A stretch of 64,000 bases of DNA. Origin: Piezodorus guildinii. Taxonomy: Eukaryota > Arthropoda > Insecta > Hemiptera > Pentatomidae. Positions 56,501-64,000 of this stretch are shown here, piece by piece. The position numbers and the translations under genes were made by a program. The stretch covers positions 124,001 to 188,000 of the forward strand of contig CM041298.1 in NCBI GenBank assembly GCA_023052935.1, given 5' to 3'. The stretch's first letter is position 1; each line of letters starts with the position of its first letter. The notes beneath the pieces were generated by a model. That model was not told where the DNA came from and did not search any database. It saw only the letters and a list, made by a program, of their open reading frames with translations.

Positions 56501-59500
56501 TGGGAGAATATGGTGGGTGCAGAAGAACTTCGTAGCCCAGTTTTTTCAATTTTTGCACGGTATGTTTTGAAACATGGGGTCTTGCTGCCACTCAGTGAGA
56601 TCATGAGGTACCCATGTATCAAGCTTTTTTACTTTCCCAATACACTTTAAATGTCTGGAAATGGTAGATGCACTTGCATTTAGTTGTGATGAGAGTCCTT
56701 AAACTGTTTGGTAGGGGTTTTCTTCTACTGTATGTTTGAGGACATCGTTGTCTATTACGGACGGAGGTCTTCCTCGGGGCAAGTTTTTCAAGTCGGTATC
56801 CCTAGCTGAAAACTCAGCAAACCAACAGCAAATGGTCCCATTCATTAACACTCCCTTCCCCAAACGCCTTGCAAATATTTCTAGCAGCCTCAGCTGCTGA
56901 ATGGCCGAGTTTAAACTCGTACAAAAATATTACTCGAAAATCGCGTGTTTCCATGTTTATATTTGGAGATATACTAAAAAGTGGGTAATTGAATGGGAAG
57001 CTAATGTTTATAATACAAAGGTAGAGGATTAATAACTGTTTACTTTAAATATGTAAACATTCGGAAGAAAACATCAGAGACCTGCAAAATCCTTTATGTA
57101 TTTCAGAAACTTTAAAAACTGACATTTCATGTGAAACAACCCAATAGTATGTTTTCTAACTGGTTTTGTATTTAAAAATTACTTTTAATTTATACCATAT
57201 TGTAATAGTTATTAACTACAACTGTGGCTGAATTTCTGAGGTTTGGTTTAAGCCGTTAGGGTTGGGCTAAGTTTATTTATCTAAACAGAGTGACACCTAT
57301 TTTTTAATTTTGTATTTATTAAAAAATTATCAAATAAAAGCTTTGCTACACTATGAGAGTTCCAGCTATACAAATGCTATCATGATAGTAGCAGGGAAGG
57401 GGAAAATGTGTGATTGTTTTTAATGAAGGTGTGTAATTATATTAGATAAAACTTAAAAAAAAAAAAAAAAAAAATCTTTACTTTCTCTTAACTTAACTTT
57501 TACTGCTTTGGAAGTCCTTGGTGTGTAAGTGAATTTATATATCTGGGCTCTCTGGTAATAAGAAGAAGAATAGCATCGGCTAACAGGTGCTAATTTGGAC
57601 TTCGCCAACATTTAGGAAGCAGTTTACTCTCAAGAGCTACAAAGATGAGACTGTAAAAGACTTTGATAAGGCCTGTACTTACTTATGGCTCTGAAACATG
57701 AACCTTTTCGAAAAAGCAATGTGCGAAATTTATGCATCTTCGAAAGAAAGATTTTACAACGGATTTATGGCCCAAAAAGAGAAAATCTAAGATGGAGAAG
57801 GTGTGCGAACAATGAGCTGTACTCCTATAACAAAAAGAACCGGATGTTGTTAAAATAATAAAGATTGGCAGGCTTCGATGGGGCGCGCCATGTTACCAGG
57901 ACGGATGCACAGGAAATTCCAAGGAAACTCCTCAATGAAGAACTACATGGAACACGAGCAAGAGGCCGCCCCAAACCACGATGGGCTGATGGTGTCAAAG
58001 AAGACTCGAGAAAGCTGCTTGATGTTCGGAGCTGGAGGACTGCGGCACTCAACAGAACCATCTGGGAAAACTAATTGAGGAGGACAGGACCCAGTGATGG
58101 CTTGTAGAGCCGAATGATGATGATGATGAAAATCCTGGAAAAAAAAAAAAGTTTTCATAAACGATTAAAAAAACCAATTGGAAAGATTGTATCAATACAA
58201 ATATTTATAAATACACTTAATGAAACCATTTTTAAAAATCAAGAAACAAAATTTAACCCTTAACTGGCCATAATATCAAATTTGGAAGATTTTTTATCCT
58301 TTCTTTTTTTTTTCTGTATATTTTAGGCTAGAATAAAACAAAAATGGGTTTAAAATTTTTTAAAAATTTTTTTGGCTTAGCTGGCACAAAACACAAAGAA
58401 ACTGGGCTAACCTTTCCCAAAACCTTCCTCCCTTGGCACAACAACATTATATTTTCCATGTTGGTATCATTGGTTTTGCTTGTATTTATTTATTTAACGT
58501 CACTTTATGCTACTATGGCTAATCGGACGATGCTACAGTGGGAGTCCTAAATTTGGCCTATCCAGGTTTTATTAGGATAGGGATCTTTAACGAGTACCTG
58601 ACATCGCACAGGCTCGGGACCACCTTTTAACGTCCCCTCTGAAGGACGGCGTAACTAAGGATATTTTACTCCCATTAAAAAATCCTAGGACCACCTGCGG
58701 GTTTGAACCCGTGACCTTTAGCATGGGAGGCTGTTATGCTAGCCACCCAGCTACAAGTGATCCCGGTTTTGCTTGTAACTTGCTGGGCATTTTTAAATCA
58801 GGCCATAAAAATAAGGCATACATAAGTTCACTCTGGCCTGTTAAGGGCTAAAAAAAAATGAAAACTATTCATAATATATTTTTTTAAAATTTGTTTATTT
58901 ATTTAATGTCCCTTTAAGCTGCTGTGGCTAATCGGACGATGCTACTGTGGGAGTCCTAAATTTTGCCTATCCAGGTTTAATTATGATAGGAATCTTTAAC
59001 GAGAGCCTGACATCGCACAGGCTCGGGACCACCTTTTAAAGTCTCCTCCGAAGGACGGCATTACTAAGGATTTTTCACTCCCAGTAAAAAAATCCTAGGG
59101 CCACCTGCAGGTTTGAACGCGGAACATTGGGCGCAGGAATCGGTTATGCTATCATGCTACAGGTAACCCCAACTTAGAAGAAGAAGAAAAATAAATTTTA
59201 TTCTGGGACTTCTGTCCCTAAGAATAACAAAAAAGTACAAAAGTGAGTATTATGTCTGGCTTAAAAATAAAAACATTACAAAAACAAACTTAAGGTTATA
59301 CTTATATTATTTATAAAAATAGTAAATATGATTGCTCGAACGACATATGACTACTACTTGCATTATTTATAGTATAGTAAATACAACGACAATAGAACAT
59401 TCATGTATGACTATATAATACTGAAAACATGTGCATACAGAGATACTGTGATTGAACCTCACACTAATATCATAAAATCATTGAAAAAAAAAAAGTTTTT

Positions 59501-62500
59501 GTTAACTTAAAATTGACTATTATTCTTAATTTTTTATACAATTATTCGGAAGACAGATTACTGAGGAGATAATGGAATAATTTGTTTTAAATGAGGTTAA
59601 GGAAGATGCTTTGCGTATAGACGTAGGCATGGAATTCCAAAGTGAGGTGGCACGCAACTTAAAGGATTTTTTGAAGGATGATGTTCGAGGAGAAGGAAAA
59701 TAGAAGTTAGTGGATTGGGATCTTGTGTTAAACGAATGTATTGATGAACAAGGGATGTGTAGGTCAAGAATGTAGGATGGACTTTGGGTATTAAAAGTGC
59801 GGAATAGGAATACTCCCAGGAAATACTGTCGGCGAGAAACTGGATTGAGCCACTCCAGCTCGGCATACCTGTCGGAGACGCTGGAGCGTCTGGAGACTCC
59901 GAAGATGAATCTAATAAAACATTTCTAATAAAACTTAATTCTTTTTATTTACATCTGTTTACGATATAAACTAACAATCGGCTGGTAGGAGTTTATGATG
60001 ATGACATATTAGGGGTGGGTTTGGATAGTGTAGGAGCAGCACCCTTTCTTAGGATTGAATTGCTTCTTTAAATCAATAGATCTCCCATCCAGTTCCTTTT
60101 CAGCTGTTTTCCGACATTTTTCATTTACCACACTGTTATTATGTTTAACGATAAATAAACTGTATTATATGATATATAATTTGTTTCAGCTATCAATAGA
60201 GGTGATATAAAAGATACTGAAATGGACAGTATCATGGACTCAGTTGTTGATAGTTTATTTTCAGTATTTGCAACATTAGGTATGTATCTATTCGTTCATT
60301 TGTATCTGGTAGCTTATTTTATTTATTATTTATAATTCAGCTTATTTATTATATATCTTTGATAATAGTTTGTAGCCCAGTGCTAAATTTTCATGTTAAA
60401 ACAAAAACCAGAAAAATGTTATAATTACAAATCAATTGAGATGGTTATTTCTAACAAGTACTAGATCCTCTATTATACAATGCTATCCTAAATTTTATAA
60501 AAAGCTCTCATTACTTTTTTATTGAATCAATTAATGTGATTCTTTTTATATGAAAGTCCATAATATTTTTTTTTTTTTACTTTATTAATTAATTATATTT
60601 TAGAGTGCTGCCACTGGGTAGTGTCTCTACATGTATTTCATGACAGTTTTACATATTACCATCACATTTACTAGATGTATTTTTATTTAATACAGTTGTA
60701 AATATCAATAAATGTTTAAAAAAAAAAAAATTAATTATATTCCTTTTACATTATGTAAAAATGGTCTTTTTCAACTATTAATTTCTTATATAATCCTTTT
60801 TTTTTTATTTTTTTTTTAATTTGTAATTATTATATGATTGCAGGGACTGTGCCAATTATCCGATGTCCTAGAGGAAATGCGGCCGAAATGGTTGCCGAGA
60901 AGTTGGATAAGAAACTTAGGGAAAATCTCAGGGACACTAGAAATAGTTTATTACTCATGGATACTGTTCAAGCTGGGAATTTCAGGTACCTTAATGAGAG
61001 GCCATTTTATCTTTTAATTGTTTATAGAATGTTATTGTTTTGTTTTTCCTCTAAATAATGTTAAGATGTTCACTGACCATCATCCCATTAGAAAATTTTT
61101 ACAATATGGTTTATTATTATTATTATAACATTGCAAATCATACCATAATCTTGATATGGATTTCAAAGATCCTGGAGAAAAAAATGCAACTTTTCCTACA
61201 TGACAGATGTAATGCAACAATTCCATCACTGGTTAGTGTGTTTTCTGAAACTAATTTTGAAAAATTTCAAAAAAACGTGCTTGCATGCAATATAAACCCA
61301 ATGGTTATAATTTTGTTGCAGGCCATTCTATTTGTTTTCCTTAAATATAAACTGACAGTGTAGCTGTCATTCTTAATATCTTTAAATAATTCAATGTAAA
61401 TATATATATTTATAATCTGACAAAATATAATGTGATAATATACACTGCTGAACAAAATTAAAGGATCACTTATAAATATTTATATTATTATTAAATAAGA
61501 GATAAAAATAGGAATTCTTTTGTCCCAGACTGGACTTTGTGTTGTATCTTATCAAGTTAATCCTCTACCTGTTTATATTCCCACCCGTTTATGGTGAAAA
61601 TGGTTGGTTAATCCTCTTCTTTTCTTTCTTCCTATCAGTAAATGGTTAGTTGTTAGCAAATATTCATCTTATTGAAGATTTTCTAACATTTAAGAGACTT
61701 TAGTTTTTACTTGTGAGTTTAGTAAGAACGTTGTGATGGCCAACAGAAGAGCATTGACCGAAGAGAAATCAATTCGTGCTGTTGCTTTGAGTGGAGAAGG
61801 GTTTTCTAAAAGGCATATTGTGCAACAGCTCCTGCGGTCACAATCCGTAGTGTCCAGGGTGCTTAATAGGCACCTTCAAACTGGAGGGCATACAAGAAGA
61901 GTCGGACAAGGCCGTCTGAGGTCAACTTCCCACCGTGACGAGAGATTTTTGCAACTCCATGCTCTTCGGGATCGCCGATCAACTGGTAACAGTCTGCGTG
62001 GTCTCCTCCAGAGGTTCAGGAATGTGCAAATTTCAGAGCGAACCGTGAGAAGACGACTCAACGATTATGGATTGACTTCCCATCCTTCAGCTATTGGACT
62101 TCTTCTCTCCAGGGAACACCGGGTTGAGCGCTTGAGGTTTGCTCAAGAGTACCTAAACTGGACTCAGGAAGATTGGAGCCTCGTATTATTCAGCGATGAG
62201 TCAAGATTCTGTCTTCGATCTCCAGATGGACGGGAAAAGGTATGGAGAAGGTGGGGAGAGAGGTATGCTCCATGCACTTTTTCTCCAAGGGTTGCGTTTG
62301 GTGGTGGGTTAGTGATGGTGTGGGGGGACATAAATTTAAACTCCCGTACAGAGTTGGTTCTAGTGAACTGTGGCTCTATAACTGCTGACAGGTACATTAG
62401 GGAGGTACTTGAACCACATGTAATACCTTTTGCCAGAAATATCGCAGGTAACTTTATTTTTATGCACGATAATGCCCGACCTCACGTTGCTCGATCAGTG

Positions 62501-63317
62501 CAAAATTTCCTCAGACAAGAACAAATTGACGTTATGGTTTGGCCACCCAGAAGTCCAGATATGAACCAAATAGAGAATGTATGGGACATGCTTGGAAGAC
62601 ATGTCCGCGCCCGAGACCCACAAAATTTGGCAGATTTAAGGGCAATGTTAGTGGAAGAGTGGAAAAATATCGCAGAACAACATGTAAGAGCCCTGGTCAC
62701 TGGAACAGGCAGGAGAATGGAAGAAATTATCAGAGCTAGAGGTGGGAATACCAATTATTGATCATTTTCCTCGAATTCTTCCTTTTTATTCAGTTTTGTT
62801 ATTTCATTTCATTTCAAAGATTTACTTTTTCATTTTGAGACTGTAGGACATTTTTATTTTTTGATTTGTTTTCCTATTAAAAATTTCTAGAAAAGAATTT
62901 TTTATTTTTTATTACCCTTATAATAAAGCGTGACTTCCAAAGAAAAAAGAATATTTTCAAAAATACCCTATACAGTTCAGTAATTTCAAAATATTGAAGT
63001 GATCCTTTAATTTTGTCCGGCAGTGTAATTAATAAGGTAATCATAAACAGTTATGTTATTTATTATTATTAATCACAAATTGTAAACAGTTTCCAGAGAC
63101 CTTTGCTGATTGTTCTGGACCGCAATGTGGACATGGCTACCCCCCTCCACCACACGTGGACCTACCAGGCCCTCTGCCACGACGTCCTAGATCTCTCGCT
63201 CAACAGATTGATCGTCGAGGAAAGCGCTGGCAAATCTCCAGGAGGCGGTGCCAGGGCGAAAGCAAGGGCCTGCGATCTAGACAGCAAGGACAAGTTCTGG
63301 GCTGTGCACAAGGGAAG
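50521..63317 (+). CDS. Scfd1: Sly1/SCFD1, Sec1/Munc18-family vesicle-fusion protein, N-terminal half
   Basis: Sly1 binds syntaxin 5 and promotes SNARE assembly in ER-Golgi transport. Coding exons: 50521-50548, 53977-54136, 55803-56016, 56094-56181, 60190-60279, 60844-60985, 63090-63317; the next donor GTAATT starts at 63318 and the gene continues past the window. All phases join (1, 2, 0, 1, 1, 2). The first exon is only 28 coding bases (MTSLRDKQI plus one base). The second continues ALRQMLNLN and EPVWKILIYDRCGQDIISP, then LHVQLHSDRDPIPDVPAVYF, VFDQYLNFISLEEDMF, PIIRCPRGNAAEMV, KLRENLRD, and DRNVDMATPLHHTWTYQAL. These match the Sec1 family along its length; about 316 of roughly 640 residues are covered. 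No stop or frameshift is seen. Introns, up to 4 kb, hold SINEs, LINE tails, a mariner and a Tc1. Confidence 0.95.
51735..51835 (-). repeat. Half of a fold-back repeat, Sly1 intron 1
   Basis: Parallels the left arm of 35297-35453 (AATCAGGAGTCAGTC, then GTGAGCCATCATCAG). On the minus strand it reads CTGATGA, GGCTC, GAGCC, with the following GAAAC changed to AAAAT. Confidence 0.6.
52313..52737 (-). pseudogene. 5'-truncated LINE tail, Sly1 intron 1
   Basis: The minus strand encodes an RT C-terminal piece (RRLKFYGQMMRMSPERLNREIF) open for 112 codons (52704-52366), then a poly-A (T run at 52309-52325). A 12-bp duplication AAACAAATCTTT flanks it (52301-52312 and 52738-52749), indicating target-primed insertion. 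Confidence 0.75.
52950..53224 (-). mobile_element. SINE-B copy, near consensus
   Basis: Tail TATGTCACTTTATGCTACT to head CCAGCCACTAGTGATCCC on the minus strand; B box GGGTTCAAACCCG perfect. In Sly1 intron 1. Confidence 0.88.
53325..53600 (+). pseudogene. LINE polymerase C-terminal remnant
   Basis: Translates in part as LLYLRPSYSPLFRAH, ILWNSLPITL, then a stop and TFKHQLFNHFL, the usual ending of Jockey/CR1-type polymerases. In Sly1 intron 1, about 380 bases before the second coding exon. Confidence 0.6.
54293..54626 (-). mobile_element. SINE-A copy, Sly1 intron 2
   Basis: Minus-strand head GGGAGCAGAGTGATCTAGTGG, B box GGGTCCAAATCCA, complete body, and 3' end CATGGGTTGCGGTGGTACAG followed by poly-A. 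Confidence 0.86.
54990..55272 (-). mobile_element. SINE-B copy, Sly1 intron 2
   Basis: Complete but diverged; tail ATTGAACGTCACTTTATG and head GGTGTCACCTATGG. Confidence 0.82.
55300..55531 (-). mobile_element. SINE-B copy, Sly1 intron 2, tail-truncated
   Basis: Starts at AGGATTCCCTAAATTTTGC and ends with CAAGTGATCCC; B box GGGTTCAAACCCG intact. It lies directly next to the previous copy in the same orientation. Confidence 0.86.
56220..57144 (-). mobile_element. Internally deleted mariner element, copy 4, Sly1 intron 4
   Basis: Inverted ends as in the other copies and TA on both sides (56218-56219 and 57145-57146). On the minus strand the C-terminal transposase half is open (56591-56316: ARPHVSKHTVQKLKKLGYEV, PPYSPNLSPTDYHLFRNL, KGKLFENDDQVK). 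The Asp expected in SP-D-L is Asn. The N-terminal half (56960-56600) has frame damage. The junction between halves is the same as in copies 1-3. Inserted 38 bases after the exon ending at 56181. Confidence 0.93.
57480..58135 (+). pseudogene. LINE tail, RTE-like, Sly1 intron 4
   Basis: Plus-strand pieces of the RT C-terminal region are visible in shifting frames. The last, 57865-58074, reads DAQEIPRKLLNEELHGTRA, then RGRPKPRWADGVKED and SWRTAALNRTIW, the standard ending of these polymerases. It ends in (GAT)n at 58110-58130. Stops and frameshifts show it is dead. Confidence 0.75.
58484..58764 (-). mobile_element. SINE-B copy, near consensus, Sly1 intron 4
   Basis: Full length from TTATTTATTTAACGTCAC to CAAGTGATCCC; B box GGGTTCAAACCCG intact. 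Confidence 0.9.
58893..59170 (-). mobile_element. SINE-B copy, Sly1 intron 4
   Basis: Full length, somewhat diverged (head GGGGTTACCTGTAGCATG; B box GCGTTCAAACC). Confidence 0.84.
59180..59900 (-). pseudogene. LINE tail remnant, Sly1 intron 4
   Basis: Begins on the plus strand with TTTTATTCTGGGACTTCTGTCCCT, matching 19975-20000. The minus strand at 59866-59597 is open for 89 codons with a C-terminal polymerase look (TYTSLVHQYIRL, PPHFGIPCLRLYAKHLP). Same family as 19931-20485. Confidence 0.55.
60596..60732 (+). repeat. Jockey-like LINE 3' end, Sly1 intron 5
   Basis: AGTGCTGCCACTGGGTAG through CAGTTGTAAATATCAATAAATG and a poly-A, parallel to the 3' UTR of 28800-29820. No coding part remains. 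Confidence 0.75.
61443..63025 (+). mobile_element. Tc1-family DNA transposon, apparently intact, Sly1 intron 6
   Basis: Ends CACTGCTGAACAAAATTAAA and, reversed, CACTGCCGGACAAAATTAAA extend as inverted repeats of about 29 bp with two mismatches (61443-61471 and 62997-63025). TA flanks both ends (61441-61442 and 63026-63027). A single intact transposase gene lies between. Confidence 0.94.
61733..62761 (+). CDS. Tc1-type transposase, D,D34E
   Basis: 342 residues without interruption. It cuts and pastes the element by binding its inverted ends. Residues 1-120: bipartite helix-turn-helix DNA-binding domain (AVALSGEGFSKRHIVQQL, VVSRVLNRH, ISERTVRRRLNDYGL). Catalytic core: first Asp in LFSDESRF, second in MHDNARPHVA, Glu in MNQIENVW; the spacing between second Asp and Glu is 34 residues, as in Tc1. 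A GGG-rich segment (VAFGGGLVMVWG) is present as usual. The start at 61733 is MetMet; the second Met at 61736 is equally possible. Nothing essential is missing, so it could be active or recently active. Confidence 0.95.
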   Translation: MMANRRALTEEKSIRAVALSGEGFSKRHIVQQLLRSQSVVSRVLNRHLQTGGHTRRVGQGRLRSTSHRDERFLQLHALRDRRSTGNSLRGLLQRFRNVQISERTVRRRLNDYGLTSHPSAIGLLLSREHRVERLRFAQEYLNWTQEDWSLVLFSDESRFCLRSPDGREKVWRRWGERYAPCTFSPRVAFGGGLVMVWGDINLNSRTELVLVNCGSITADRYIREVLEPHVIPFARNIAGNFIFMHDNARPHVARSVQNFLRQEQIDVMVWPPRSPDMNQIENVWDMLGRHVRARDPQNLADLRAMLVEEWKNIAEQHVRALVTGTGRRMEEIIRARGGNTNY

Positions 63318-63511
63318 GTAATTCAAATCTTATAACTACACTCATAGAGTAATTGTTGACTGTGGAGATTATATGGTTGAATGAGTTTAGGGGGCGCCTA
63401 CATCACATATATCATTATAGTAAATAGACTTATCATATTTGTATGCCGTTGTTTTAGCTTAACTATTAGGCCTTCATAACGGTTAAAAAGAAAGTTAATA
63501 AAAAAAAAAAA

Positions 63512-63674
63512 TCTTGTGCGGGCAAAAAACGGCTTTCACTTGCCTCCGTTGTTAAAATCTATTTATGAATTTTCAAATACAGTTACAGATGAAAATGAAT
63601 TGTTAAAGAATTAATCACATTGAGTTTCGATAGAAACATATATTCTATTAAATAACCTATTATATTATTATCTA
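63512..63674 (+). repeat. Repeat D, left-end fragment
   Basis: AATCTTGTGCGGGCAAA, then CTTTCACTTGCCTCCGTTG and the AATTGTTAAAGAATTAAT block, as at 26009. Confidence 0.65.
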
Positions 63675-63798
63675 CGGGGTGAGTCATGTCGATGCCTTTT
63701 CGATTTCAAAAAGGTGTATAATAAAAACAAAGCAAGATGCAATGAAAATTATTTTATTATTTGAAAGACTATAGAATGCAGATTTGAAAATGATATCT

Positions 63799-63987
63799 TG
63801 TAAATGTTTACCTCCATTGTCCTAACACTGGCAGAGTATTGTAACTATTGTTAAAATCGATTATCGATTGTATCTTAAACCTCCTTGCAATAACCTATTA
63901 ATCTTGTTATAACTTTTAATTATATCAATAAAGAAGTGTTTTTGTTTCAAGTATATTACGAATTATTACCATTAGTCACAACAAATT
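63799..63987 (+). repeat. 5' LTR of a second Ty3/gypsy element, cut by the window edge
   Basis: The last 13 bases of the window, TGGCGACGAGGTG, look like the primer-binding region of gypsy elements, preceded by an LTR end CACAACA plus AATT. Upstream, AATAAAG near 63930 would be the LTR poly(A) signal. The left LTR boundary is uncertain: TGTAAATGTTTACC at 63799 and TGTCGATGCC at 63688 are both possible. The body lies outside the window. Confidence 0.5.
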
Positions 63988-64000
63988 TGGCGACGAGGTG

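Noticed and set aside
57865..58074. Host protein with RGRPKPRW motif
   Set aside because: This is the standard C-terminal ending of LINE polymerases and sits in a fragment with a (GAT)n tail.

Overview
This is a window of an AT-rich animal nuclear genome, almost certainly an insect. The evidence is spliced genes with GT-AG introns, an env-bearing Ty3/gypsy errantivirus with a tRNA-Lys-like primer site, several clades of non-LTR retrotransposons, Tc1/mariner and hAT elements, and two abundant SINE families carrying tRNA-like A and B boxes. Hemiptera would fit, but nothing seen here fixes the order. Most of the 64 kb is transposon sequence in many states of decay.

Host genes: (1) 14506-15383 (+), the last coding exon of a two-pore potassium channel of the THIK (KCNK12/13) type; earlier exons were not found. 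(2) 25287-28138 (-), the last three exons of an unrecognised coiled-coil gene with a repeated W-L-K/R motif. (3) 33802-41100 (+), a complete four-exon Pex10, the peroxisomal RING E3 ligase. (4) 50521-63317 (+), the first seven exons of Sly1/SCFD1, the ER-Golgi Sec1/Munc18 protein, running off the right edge. All three multi-exon models rest on matching intron phases.

Mobile DNA, left to right. 1-1.3 kb: a deleted mariner, the end of a repeat here called D, and a SINE-B. 1.9-9.4 kb: a nearly intact errantivirus (LTRs, gag, pol by -1 frameshift, env) whose integrase has Asn in place of the catalytic Glu. 9.6-14.4 kb: SINE-A, a SINE-B split by a LINE, another LINE inside the edge of repeat D, and a second deleted mariner. 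16-25 kb: a probable solo LTR, a dead Tc1, SINEs, LINE tails and a 204-bp tandem array. 26-33 kb: a complete D repeat, two related Jockey-like LINE copies and fold-back repeats. 34-41 kb: Pex10 introns with a large inverted repeat, a three-level nest (LINE in SINE-B in SINE-A) and a LINE broken by a mariner. 42.3-47.9 kb: a full-length, open-frame I-clade-like LINE inserted into a D repeat. 49.2-49.6 kb: a small hAT element. 50.5-63.3 kb: Sly1 introns with a deleted mariner, SINEs, LINE tails and an intact Tc1 element. 63.8-64 kb: the 5' LTR of another Ty3/gypsy element cut by the window edge.

I see no prokaryotic-type operon, CRISPR array, toxin system or clearly new multi-gene system. The most unusual signals are a recurrent hammerhead-ribozyme-like core in fold-back repeats, a mariner deletion family sharing one breakpoint, several insertions datable through exact target duplications, and the errantivirus with a substituted integrase catalytic residue.
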